Positions 1 to 5,774 of a DNA stretch of 13,573 bases are shown here, one piece after another; the stretch's first letter is position 1, and every line of letters begins with the position of its first letter. The notes under the pieces were generated by a model that searched no databases, was not told the DNA's origin, and saw nothing but the letters and a program-made list of their open reading frames with translations. Source of the stretch: Acidobacteriaceae bacterium (GTDB taxonomy: Bacteria; Acidobacteriota; Terriglobia; Terriglobales; Acidobacteriaceae); NCBI GenBank assembly GCA_003140655.1, contig PLKR01000440.1:1-13573 (forward strand), given 5' to 3'. Position numbers and translations under genes: made by a program.

Positions 1-32
1 GACCGGCCTTCTCATGGAAGGCCATTACACTT

Positions 33-77
33 AAAACCCCCTTCAAAGGGACTGGTGCTGCCCTGCTGCCCGCAGGG
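33..77 (-). terminator. Possible weak terminator region after the 106-462 gene
   Basis: Reading the minus strand past the stop at 106, there is a perfect 6-bp hairpin (61-66 with 72-77, loop 67-71). After it comes a 4-5-bp stem (about 39-43 with 46-50) followed by TTTT (33-36). A third perfect 7-bp hairpin lies at 5-11/17-23. None has the long GC stem plus U-tract of a classic intrinsic terminator, so this is tentative. Confidence 0.25.
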
Positions 78-105
78 AAATTCCTGACCGGGTGGCGGCT
101 CGTTC

Positions 106-462
106 TTAGTGGCGCTGGACAAGACTGACACGAGCCGCAACTAATGCAGAACAATTGGAGATGCGCGAAGTGCCAGTGTGGCTAGGGGTGGTTACGATGT
201 GCTCACTATCCGTTTTCATCATCGGTTTGCCGTCAGAGTTCAAATCCGTCGAGTTGTAATCCACAGCTACGTCGAAAGTGGTGTATCCGGTCCCTTGCTT
301 TTGGTCCCGGAATTCGATGTAACATGCCTTCGCCCGATCAAATACTTGGTCGCGGTATAGTATGTCCGGGTTGTTCGACGCAGAGACCCAATCAGTCTGC
401 TGCTGACCACACAACATTCCAGCCAAGAAAAGCGTGGACACAACTGCATAGACTCCCCTCAT
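106..462 (-). CDS. Small secreted protein of unknown function (118 aa)
   Basis: I do not recognise the family. The ATG at 462 is chosen over the in-frame ATG at 492 because GAGGGGAG lies 5 nt before it and because the protein then opens with a clean signal peptide (MRGVYAVVSTLFLAGMLCGQ, probable cut near GQQQ). The mature part of about 98 residues is polar, with an aromatic/acidic stretch (DILYRDQVFDRAKACYIEFRD) and two cysteines, at about residues 47 and 103. It looks like a compact exported domain: ACYIEFRDQ and TTFDVAVDYN read like two beta strands. The product is expected in the periplasm or outside the cell. It stands alone, with no gene close on either side. The secretion call is fairly safe; the function is open. 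Confidence 0.6.
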   Translation of the reverse strand: MRGVYAVVSTLFLAGMLCGQQQTDWVSASNNPDILYRDQVFDRAKACYIEFRDQKQGTGYTTFDVAVDYNSTDLNSDGKPMMKTDSEHIVTTPSHTGTSRISNCSALVAARVSLVQRH

Positions 463-481
463 CGTGTCTCCCCTCAGGAAA

Positions 482-487
482 AGTATA
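482..487 (-). promoter_or_regulatory. Possible -10 element for the 106-462 gene
   Basis: On the minus strand TATACT (5 of 6 matches to TATAAT) lies 19 nt before the ATG at 462 and just upstream of the Shine-Dalgarno site. This would give a very short leader. No good -35 box is seen 16-18 nt upstream, so it may need an activator or an alternative sigma factor, or may be chance. Confidence 0.25.
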
Positions 488-728
488 CCCAAGAAGACCT
501 GACGTGACCTGTTCTCATTGTTCTCTGGATTGGGCTGTCCGATGTCCGGGCGGCTTTCTTCATCACGCCGACGGTGGTTGCGCGATAACTTTCGATCAGG
601 CCATAAAACTCGAACCCCCTCGATGAGTGTTATGGCGATAAACGCCAGCCGTCAGGTCGAATCCCGTTCAGAAACCGCCGAATGTTATCCCTGTAGTGGC
701 AAACCGTCTGCCCCACATGAATGAAACC

Positions 729-792
729 ACAAAAAACGAAAGCGCCCCAGACTCGATTAAGTCAAGGACGCTCGTTCGAACAGCCCTCCCCC
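729..792 (-). repeat. Dispersed terminator-bearing repeat, copy 1
   Basis: Two blocks are identical to the copy at 2712-2779: 26 bp at 729-754 (matching 2712-2737) and 20 bp at 773-792 (matching 2760-2779). The part between has diverged with small indels. Weaker similarity continues to about 808. The copies share orientation and lie about 2 kb apart. Confidence 0.8.
731..772 (-). terminator. Orphan intrinsic terminator inside repeat copy 1
   Basis: On the minus strand the outer stem pairs 741-747 with 766-772 and an inner stem pairs 750-754 with 759-763 (one G-U in each), loop 755-758. It is followed by TTTCG and a run of six T (731-736). It keeps pairing even where its sequence differs from copy 2, which suggests past selection. 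No intact minus-strand gene ends just upstream; a decayed frame ends at 812. Confidence 0.6.
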
Positions 793-1118
793 GAAAACTG
801 CTCACCCCACCTTACGGTCTGACCTGCATCTGCGCAATGCCCGTTGGTAATGCCACCCCTGTTACCTTTATGTCGTCGCGGGGTTCGATTGCAGATCAAT
901 GGAAACTTCGCTTCAGGCGCAGTGATATTGCGAAATGGCTAGACGGACTGGCGGACAGGGACACCTACGAGCGAAACGCCGGAACTGGAAGCGGCTACAA
1001 TCCCGGCGTTTCCCCCCTTTGATTTTGTCGCAGTATATGGCAGAAATCGGGCGAAGGGGCGGAAAAATCGACAGGATGAGCGCTGGTCCTTATCTAACGT
1101 CGGGTGGCAGGCTTCGTC

Positions 1119-1274
1119 TCAGTGGAAGATTCCCAACATGTAGGCTATGAGGAGAATCAACAGTATGGTGCCCAGCCCTATGCCTGCACCTCCGCCATAA
1201 CCCCAGCGGCTATGGCCGTAGTAGCCTCCACCGCCCCCTAAAACCAACACCAAGATGATAATCAGTATCAACAT
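1119..1274 (-). CDS. DUF3309-like small hydrophobic membrane protein (51 aa)
   Basis: A short gene encoding two hydrophobic helices (about residues 2-13, MLILIIILVLVL, and 32-50, rich in L and I) around a glycine/tyrosine/tryptophan linker (GGGGGYYGHSRWGYGGG). This pattern is that of the DUF3309 family, tiny membrane proteins of unknown role common in proteobacteria and acidobacteria and often near stress genes. The ATG at 1274 is preceded by GGGGAAGGGA at a normal distance. It lies 90 nt downstream of the CsbD-type gene on the same strand, so co-transcription is likely. The family call rests on composition and layout, since such short proteins carry little sequence signal; that it is a real gene is more certain than its name. 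Confidence 0.7.
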   Translation of the reverse strand: MLILIIILVLVLGGGGGYYGHSRWGYGGGAGIGLGTILLILLIAYMLGIFH

Positions 1275-1364
1275 GTGGATATTCCCTTCCCCTGAACGTC
1301 AAACCGGAAACGGCAGCACGGTGCTCTTGTGAGCGTGAATCGCCTTCGCTGAGCAGTGGTGGCC

Positions 1365-1550
1365 TTACGGCTTTTCGATGACTTTTTCTACCTGTCCGAT
1401 TTTCTTTTGGACTTTCCCGGCCAGGTTTTCGCCAATACCTTCGCCTTCCAAGCTGGGATTGTTGGTCACACGTCCCACCTGTTCCTTAATCTTGCCTTTC
1501 ACTTCGTGAACGTCGCCTGCGATCTCATCCTGAGTACTCGGCTTCATCAT
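1365..1550 (-). CDS. CsbD family stress protein (61 aa)
   Basis: The product has the size and layout of CsbD-like proteins: an N-terminal segment around DEIAGDVHEVKGKIKEQVG, then a middle part (EGEGIGENLAGKVQKKIGQV) and a basic, helical C-terminus (EKVIEKP). The family is small, very hydrophilic and cytoplasmic. CsbD of Bacillus is controlled by sigma-B and relatives are induced by general, osmotic or phosphate stress; the molecular role is unknown. GGAGGGG precedes the doubled ATG; the first (1550) has a 5-nt spacer and the second (1547) 8 nt, so either may be used. The DUF3309-like gene follows. A tandem 8-bp repeat at 1567-1582 lies just upstream and could be a binding site. Confidence 0.88.
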   Translation of the reverse strand: MMKPSTQDEIAGDVHEVKGKIKEQVGRVTNNPSLEGEGIGENLAGKVQKKIGQVEKVIEKP

Positions 1551-1566
1551 TATCCCCTCCGACCGA

Positions 1567-1582
1567 TCTTGAACTCTTGAAC
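1567..1582 (-). repeat. Tandem 8-bp repeat upstream of the csbD-like gene
   Basis: GTTCAAGA occurs twice back to back on the minus strand, ending 17 nt before the ATG at 1550. Its position between the likely promoter and the ribosome site would suit an operator or an mRNA element, but no known regulator is matched. Confidence 0.4.
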
Positions 1583-1986
1583 TGCTGTTACGCGTTTTCT
1601 GCGGTGTCTCGCTGGTTAGCCAGTTCGCAAGAAAGCCGCTTTCGTGACTCCAGCGCTACCATCTTACGAAAGACGAAAGCGAATATCTGTTCACTTCGAG
1701 ACACATTTCCTTGGAGGACCGTTCCTTCCCGAGTGCTGGCCGAGCAACATCCGTCCGTGTCGGCTCGCGCCTCGCTTAAGAGTTTACGGCTGTCTTGACT
1801 TAAAGACTAACGGTCGGGAGTAGCGTAGGCCAAAAGCGCAATCCGGACTGATCAATACATATCAAGTTTGGAGTCTTGCCCACGAGCCACATCCGAGCAG
1901 TATTGACCAGACTTTGGACTGCCAAGAGTAGACAGTGATGTTAGCGGGATTCTGCGGATGTGGGTCTCGCCCCAAAGGAGACCGAC
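1583..1986. other. Intergenic stretch between divergent genes
   Basis: About 400 bases between the minus-strand csbD-like gene and the plus-strand secreted-protein gene. It should hold both promoters. I see no convincing -35/-10 pair, RNA gene or conserved protein; the open frame 1577-1798 has no supporting features. Confidence 0.4.
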
Positions 1987-2289
1987 GTGCACTGTGGATA
2001 CCGATATCTCAGTTCGCTTCTTTTGACTGTTGCGCTAGCCGCACCTGTTGCGATGATGGCCGTTGCCAGCCCGCAAGACGATAGGAACCACGAAAATAGA
2101 GAAGGCGAGCACAACCAGCGTTACTATGACAAAGGTCACAAGGACTATCACAACTGGGACGCCAACGAAGACCGCTCGTACCAACGGTATCGGACTGAGC
2201 ACCACGAAAAACGGGACTTCGTTCAGTTGAGTACTCGACAGCAGACCGTCTACTGGAACTGGCGTCACAACAACCCCGATAACAGATAA
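1987..2289 (+). CDS. Small secreted Tyr/Trp/His-rich protein (100 aa)
   Basis: The GTG at 1987 is preferred to the in-frame GTG at 1960 because AAAGGAG lies 6 nt before it and the product then begins with a typical signal peptide (hydrophobic core SLLLTVALAAPVAMMAVA, cut near the following SPQDD). The mature part is highly charged and rich in H, R, N, Y and W, with the pattern NWDANEDRSYQRYR, a short spacer, then LSTRQQTVYWNWRHNNPD. I recall this arrangement (an ED..YR.Y segment followed by R.Q..YW.WRH) from small exported proteins of acidobacteria whose function is unknown. The protein should be periplasmic or extracellular. It stands alone; three strong hairpins follow the stop codon. Codon and motif coherence make it a probable real gene. 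Confidence 0.75.
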   Translation: MHCGYRYLSSLLLTVALAAPVAMMAVASPQDDRNHENREGEHNQRYYDKGHKDYHNWDANEDRSYQRYRTEHHEKRDFVQLSTRQQTVYWNWRHNNPDNR

Positions 2290-2325
2290 CGAAATCGCCA
2301 TGCGCATTTATGATCCTCGGGAGGC

Positions 2326-2348
2326 GGATGTCAAAGGCTATGACATCC
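2326..2348. repeat. Inverted repeat (8-bp stem)
   Basis: GGATGTCA at 2326-2333 pairs perfectly with TGACATCC at 2341-2348 around a 7-nt loop. It begins 37 nt after the stop codon at 2289. No T-run follows on the plus strand, so it is not a classic terminator. Confidence 0.7.
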
Positions 2349-2381
2349 ACTAACAGGCACGCGTAATTCGCGGAAGAGAGA

Positions 2382-2409
2382 GCGTGCTGTGACGCAGATC
2401 ACAGCACGC
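2382..2409. promoter_or_regulatory. 11-bp perfect palindrome containing a CRP-like site
   Basis: GCGTGCTGTGA (2382-2392) pairs perfectly with TCACAGCACGC (2399-2409) across CGCAGA. The core, 2388-2403, is TGTGA-N6-TCACA, the exact consensus bound by CRP/FNR-family regulators. It could act as a DNA operator or, transcribed, as a very stable hairpin. No gene starts within 300 bp on either strand (the next minus-strand gene ends at 2789), so an RNA or 3'-end role, or an unannotated transcript, must be considered. Confidence 0.5.
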
Positions 2410-2412
2410 AAG

Positions 2413-2450
2413 AACCCTGACTCCGGGTTCCCCTAGATATGAAGTCAGGG
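2413..2450. other. Pair of alternative hairpins
   Basis: CCCTGACT (2415-2422) pairs with AGTCAGGG (2443-2450). The same left arm can instead form AACCC (2413-2417) with GGGTT (2425-2429). The two folds exclude each other. This is followed by a 9-bp direct repeat, GCTAGTCCC, at 2450-2458 and 2475-2483. Downstream (2484-2711) I see no gene; a 46-codon minus-strand frame at 2553-2693 lacks a ribosome site. Confidence 0.4.
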
Positions 2451-2711
2451 CTAGTCCCGGCAGTTGAACGGAATGCTAGTCCCAACCCCGAACGAGTGAC
2501 AAGAGACTCAAGGCTCTAGCGGTTCCTAAGAGCGTTGATGGAATCGTGACGGCTATCGGTCCTCGCGTGCGTTGAGCAGGGTCGTTCGCAGGCTGTCTAG
2601 CTCGAAGGTTAGCCGGAGCGGAAGCGTGCGGAACTCCGTCGCTGATGTATGCCTTTTCCGCAAGAGGAACAGAGGTGAGAGGGGATCAGGCATCAATCGT
2701 AATTGGAGCCG

Positions 2712-2779
2712 ACAAAAAACGAAAGCGCCCCAGACTCATTGAGTCACGGGACGCTCCTTCGTTCGAACAGCCCTCCCCC
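2712..2779 (-). repeat. Dispersed terminator-bearing repeat, copy 2
   Basis: Second copy of the element at 729-792, with the same identical blocks (2712-2737 and 2760-2779) and weaker similarity reaching the stop codon of the metallophosphoesterase gene. Confidence 0.8.
2714..2755 (-). terminator. Intrinsic terminator of the metallophosphoesterase gene
   Basis: On the minus strand, 34 nt past the stop codon, a two-part hairpin forms: an outer 8-bp stem (2724-2731 with 2748-2755, one G-U) and an inner perfect 5-bp stem (2733-2737 with 2741-2745, loop 2738-2740). It is followed by TTTCG and six T (2714-2719). Position and structure fit a Rho-independent terminator for the gene ending at 2789. 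Confidence 0.85.
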
Positions 2780-2788
2780 AGAACGCTC

Positions 2789-3544
2789 TTACCCCAATTC
2801 AACTCGGGTAAATGCTTCCAGCGTTTCTCCCTCTGATGGAGGGTTCAGGAAGTTTCGTGCGGCAAAATCTTGAGCTTGGGGATACTTCGTGTCTCGAATG
2901 CGCTCAGCAGCTTTGGCTCTATCGTAGGGCGTATGCCGATGCTGAACGTCGGGTCCAAGTAAGAGCCAATAGGCACCGGGTTCGCCAAACGGCATTCCCA
3001 CACTGCCAGCATTCAAAACTCGAATTCTTCCGATCGTTCGGTCAAACTGCATGTGGGTATGACCGCAGACGACCACAGGTACATTAAGTCCTTCAAAGAC
3101 CGGTAAGAGGCATTCCTCAGACGTGACACGGGTAAACACCTCAGTGTCACTTCGCGGCGTGGCATGGCAGAATAGCACTTCGCCTAGCCCATGAATTTCA
3201 ACGGCGAGCGTCTTGGGCCAACTGGTTAACAACCGCTGATGCTCAAGGAGCAGTTGCTGCGCTGTCCAGCGTACGGGCTCTCGCCACAGTTCCGGGGCGG
3301 TGCGGTACCAGTCCGTCTCCTTACCTTCCATCTGCGCAAGCACCTCACGGTCGCCATTGCCTTGGATGAACGGCACCGTAATGTCGAGGCTGAGCAAACA
3401 CGCGATTGTTTCAAGTGGCATCGGGCCGGGAAGCACATCGCCTCCGACCACTATATGGTCTACTCCTGCATGAAGAATATCTTGGAGTACCGCTTCAAGT
3501 GCAGGGAGGTTCGCATGAATATCATAGATTGCAGCGACCCGCAT
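2789..3544 (-). CDS. Calcineurin-like metallophosphoesterase (251 aa)
   Basis: All motifs of the two-metal phosphoesterase fold are present: D8-x-H10 (YDIHAN), GGD36, GNGD (62-65, Asn63), H127 (CHATPR) and GHTH (161-164). Length and motif spacing match the YfcE/MJ0936-type subgroup (Metallophos_2), cytoplasmic enzymes that hydrolyse phosphodiesters or monoesters; the natural substrate cannot be told from sequence. The frame is open back to 3634, but the ATG at 3544 is chosen because the fold starts at once (MRVAAIYDIHANLPALEAVL) and GAGGGG lies about 10 nt before it. The ATG at 3553 is too close to that site. The gene lies 99 nt downstream of xthA on the same strand and is followed by a strong terminator, so a two-gene unit is possible. 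Confidence 0.9.
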   Translation of the reverse strand: MRVAAIYDIHANLPALEAVLQDILHAGVDHIVVGGDVLPGPMPLETIACLLSLDITVPFIQGNGDREVLAQMEGKETDWYRTAPELWREPVRWTAQQLLLEHQRLLTSWPKTLAVEIHGLGEVLFCHATPRSDTEVFTRVTSEECLLPVFEGLNVPVVVCGHTHMQFDRTIGRIRVLNAGSVGMPFGEPGAYWLLLGPDVQHRHTPYDRAKAAERIRDTKYPQAQDFAARNFLNPPSEGETLEAFTRVELG

Positions 3545-3643
3545 AACAGACATTCCCCTCTGTCCAGTTCGTGCTGAAGTTCCACCGTTTAGGTCACACT
3601 TTGCTCTCTCCGCGACTACCGATAGCGTCCGCACGTCAGGAGA

Positions 3644-4420
3644 TTATGGCAGATCGGATAACGTCACGATTATGGGGGTGTGGTCAGACGGCTTTTCCTG
3701 CGCTCGCGGTCCTTTATCGATCTCGCAGCCTTCGAGTCGATCAGCTAGCGTTGGGGATAATAAGAAGTGATCGATTCGAATCCCTCGGTTATGTTGAAAA
3801 GCCTGCCGAAAATAATCCCAAAAGGTGAACTGCCCCACTTCGTTCGGATGTAACGACCGGAAGGCGTCCGTATATCCAAGTTCCAGTAACGCCCGGTAGC
3901 GGCTCCGAGGTTCCGGTTGAAAGAGAGCATCGTGCATCCACGACGAGGGCTTGTGACAGTCGATGTCTTCTGGTATGACGTTGAAGTCGCCGCCGACCAG
4001 TGTCGGCACACTGTCTTTCAGCCATAGGATCATTTGTCGTTTTAGGCGATCCATCCAAGCTAACTTGTACGCAAACTTGTCGCTCCCAACCGGATTGCCA
4101 TTGGGAAGATAAATATTGACGATACGGATGCCCTTGCTGATTACCTCCAAGAACCGCGCATGGCTGTCGGAATCGTCGCCGACGAGAGTCTTAGCAATCG
4201 TCTTCATCGGATGTCGCGACAAAATGGCAACACCGTTATAGGCCTTCTGCGTCACCGCGACACTCTCATAGCCGAGCGACTCGAAGGCTCCGGACGGGAA
4301 TTCCGTCCCCTTCAATTCTTGTAGCAACAACACATCCGGTTCGCGAGCTTTCAGCCATGTCGTAACATGGGTCAAACGAGAGCGAACAGAGTTCAAATTC
4401 CAGCTAGCGACTTTAAACAT
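3644..4420 (-). CDS. xthA: Exonuclease III (258 aa)
   Basis: A member of the exonuclease-endonuclease-phosphatase family. It would remove nucleotides 3' to 5' from double-stranded DNA and cut at abasic sites in base excision repair, in the cytoplasm. The catalytic set is complete: WNLN (Asn8), LLLQELKG (Glu35), NIYLPNG (Tyr104), GGDFNVIP (Asp145, Asn147), RIDHFL (Asp217) and the closing SDHTP (Asp246, His247). The length of 258 residues matches bacterial XthA. The ATG at 4420 is chosen, although the frame is open to 4537, because the family starts with MFKVASWNLNSVR; the ribosome site there is weak (TGGA). It precedes the metallophosphoesterase gene. A remnant of an SRAP gene, whose family acts at abasic sites, lies just upstream. 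Confidence 0.95.
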   Translation of the reverse strand: MFKVASWNLNSVRSRLTHVTTWLKAREPDVLLLQELKGTEFPSGAFESLGYESVAVTQKAYNGVAILSRHPMKTIAKTLVGDDSDSHARFLEVISKGIRIVNIYLPNGNPVGSDKFAYKLAWMDRLKRQMILWLKDSVPTLVGGDFNVIPEDIDCHKPSSWMHDALFQPEPRSRYRALLELGYTDAFRSLHPNEVGQFTFWDYFRQAFQHNRGIRIDHFLLSPTLADRLEGCEIDKGPRAQEKPSDHTPIIVTLSDLP

Positions 4421-4472
4421 CAATCCACATTCTAGCGTTACGGGAGAGGTACCGCCGCTCTCAACTGGCCCG

Positions 4473-4703
4473 CTACAAGAACAGGCGACTTTGAATCTCC
4501 CCAAGGTCCACTGGCTTAGAGCACGCCTCGTCATCATTCGTCACATGGTTGATCCTCGTGCTCACCGGATAGCACCGCATCAGCCGGGCATCGCAGGGCT
4601 TCAGCAGTTCGGACGCCGCGCTCACATCCTTCATTCCCTTATCGACCACATCGGGATCGTGAGCATTCGACCAAAGCACCTATTCGAGGAACGGGCGTCT
4701 GTG
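4473..4703 (-). pseudogene. C-terminal remnant of an SRAP (YedK/HMCES-type) protein
   Basis: A minus-strand frame carries the hallmark end of SOS-response-associated peptidase proteins: SELLKP, then CYPVSTRINHVTNDDEAC and KPVDL, matching the family pattern of a PYP-like stretch, YPVSTRVN and ND......P. Upstream, HRRPFLE looks like a damaged HDRMPVIL motif and is cut off by an in-frame TAG at 4680-4682. The N-terminal two thirds, including the catalytic Cys2 (MCGR) that links to abasic sites, are not found in 4704-4865. The piece is therefore a dead fragment. Intact relatives protect abasic sites in single-stranded DNA. Part of it (4596-4613) recurs at 7871-7888. Confidence 0.7.
4596..4613. 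repeat. 18-bp repeat shared with 7871-7888, copy 1
   Basis: GGGCTTCAGCAGTTCGGA occurs identically here and at 7871-7888 in the same orientation. Here, on the minus strand, it encodes SELLKP of the SRAP remnant. Confidence 0.6.
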
Positions 4704-4865
4704 CTGAAGTGGGGGATGAACGGAGAACAGAGGGCGGCAGTGCGGAGGCGGCGGTCAGCTTCCTTCGAGGCAACGTCGCGTCCAATGGCATGAACTTGAC
4801 GATGAACAGACGCACCGGCTGTTTATGGCCACGGATCCAACGCTTCATAGTCGGTGCGTTTTTGC

Positions 4866-5300
4866 TTACGAATCCAAGCCGCGCCAGCCCCACGCCATCT
4901 GGAGATTGGCGCGAATCACTGCAAGCAGCTCCGCGTTGTCGGGCGGCTTCTGGAAAAAAGCGACCGCACCTGATTCGAGGGAACGTCTTTCATTGCCCTC
5001 GTCGCGATCGCGACCTGTAAGAACGATCACTGGGATAACGGAAAGCGCCGGATAGTCTTGCAGGTGTTTCAGTACGGCAAAACCATCGCCCGCCGGCAAT
5101 CCGAGATCGAGGATGATAAGGTGGGGTTTCTCCTTCTGAGCCATCGCGATGGCCGAATATCCGTCGCAAACATTCACCGTATCATAGTTATTGGCCCGTA
5201 GACGCCAACTCAGCCCCACTCTGATATAGGGATCATCATCCACGACCATTATCTTTGCCCGATTTATGGGCTTCCTCTCGCTGTAACTCTCAGTTTCCAT
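4866..5300 (-). CDS. Stand-alone response regulator receiver protein (144 aa)
   Basis: A single CheY-like receiver domain with no output domain. The acidic pocket is VVDDDP (Asp21-23), the phospho-acceptor is Asp65 in LIILDLGLPAGDG, the switch Thr is 95 (VLTGRD) and the conserved Lys is 118 (FFQKP). All key residues are intact, so it should take phosphate from a histidine kinase. Tail residues 120-144 complete the last helix and add a short Trp-rich end (MAWGWRGLDS). AAAGGAG lies 10 nt before the ATG at 5300. No kinase gene lies beside it, so its partner is elsewhere; it may work by protein contact, as part of a phosphorelay or as a CheY/DivK-like signal. It is flanked by decayed gene pieces on both sides. 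Confidence 0.92.
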   Translation of the reverse strand: METESYSERKPINRAKIMVVDDDPYIRVGLSWRLRANNYDTVNVCDGYSAIAMAQKEKPHLIILDLGLPAGDGFAVLKHLQDYPALSVIPVIVLTGRDRDEGNERRSLESGAVAFFQKPPDNAELLAVIRANLQMAWGWRGLDS

Positions 5301-5496
5301 GCTTGTGGTTCTCCTTTCGGTGAAGTTTTGTTTGCTCGTGAGCCGCTGGATGATGCCCCGAGTAGTGCCTATCGGAGACTGTACTCTCGGCCTGCCATCG
5401 CAGCTAACACCAAAGGTTCAGCGTCCAATCTATGACCAAGTGCAGCAAGGGCGCGGGCTCCCCGTTTTCCTTCTGCCTTTCGTTACTGGCTGGAAA
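5301..5496. other. Intergenic sequence upstream of the receiver gene
   Basis: This should hold the receiver gene promoter. A plus-strand frame is open through it (5299-5559), but only its last 25 codons look like protein, so the rest is probably non-coding or heavily decayed. Confidence 0.35.
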
Positions 5497-5559
5497 GACG
5501 CCGACGCCGACATCCCCATCCTGAAAGAAGTCAAGGCGGAGTACGCGAAGCTGCAATAG
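5497..5559 (+). pseudogene. C-terminal tail of a decayed TPR protein
   Basis: The last codons before TAA read WKDADADIPILKEVKAEYA then KLQ. From memory, this closely matches the tail (WKDADPDIPILKEAKAEYAKLQ-like) of acidobacterial proteins that combine a DNA-binding or kinase domain with TPRs. The expected TPR sequence before it is not present in any frame, so this is a fragment left by deletion or duplication. A second, more damaged copy of the tail and its downstream flank is at 7739-7850. Confidence 0.55.
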
Positions 5560-5630
5560 CCGAAGAACTCCTTCCCGGTCGCTCGCTGTTTTACCGATGG
5601 TTTACGTAACCAGCGATATAGCGTCAATTG
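5497..5630 (+). repeat. Degenerate direct repeat flanking the GloVer gene, left copy
   Basis: Similar along its length to 7739-7850. Anchors in order are ATCCTGAA, AAGCTGCAA, GCTGTT, CCGATGGTTTA (5594-5604 versus 7822-7832) and GTAA. It covers the TPR-tail remnant and about 70 bp beyond its stop codon. The right copy lacks about 17 bp of the tail. The similarity was judged by eye. Confidence 0.55.
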
Positions 5631-5774
5631 AGAAGGCGAGGGCTGCAAAATCCTTCATCTTGACGACGCTCGCTCACAGCGTGTGGAATACTCATGATCT
5701 TCTGTTTACCCAGGCCCCGCGTTCCCCCACAGAAGACTCCGGTTGTTATCGGTTCCGATCGCGGAGAGAACGAA

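Larger units (their letters stand above)
463..1118. other. Gene-poor stretch with decayed sequence
   Basis: I find no intact gene here. Several overlapping plus-strand frames are open (for example 696-1022) but lack ribosome sites and overall protein character. The stretch contains the first copy of a terminator-bearing repeat (729-792), a minus-strand coding remnant that would end at 812, and a plus-strand piece at 900-941 resembling the end of an excisionase-type helix-turn-helix. It is best read as degraded accessory DNA. Confidence 0.5.

Noticed and set aside
5..77. Closely spaced short hairpins as a possible CRISPR or structured repeat
   Set aside because: Their sequences differ and there is no repeat-spacer pattern.
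640..690. GGTCGAATCCCG at about 656-667 looks like a tRNA T-arm
   Set aside because: The flanking bases do not pair as a T-stem and no anticodon arm or acceptor stem can be formed around it.
696..1022. Plus-strand open frame of 108 codons
   Set aside because: No ribosome site, runs through the terminator repeat, and only a short piece (900-941) resembles a known domain.
2035..2350. Long minus-strand frames opposite the 1987-2289 gene
   Set aside because: They are shadows of the plus-strand gene, which has the signal peptide and ribosome site.
2553..2693. Minus-strand 46-codon frame ending LTFELDSLRTTLLNAREDR
   Set aside because: The amino-acid flow is attractive, but there is no ribosome site and it lies just beyond a strong terminator; not enough to call a gene.
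5660..5692. TTGACG and AATACT as a promoter for the GloVer gene
   Set aside because: The spacing of 21 nt is too long and the -10 match is poor.
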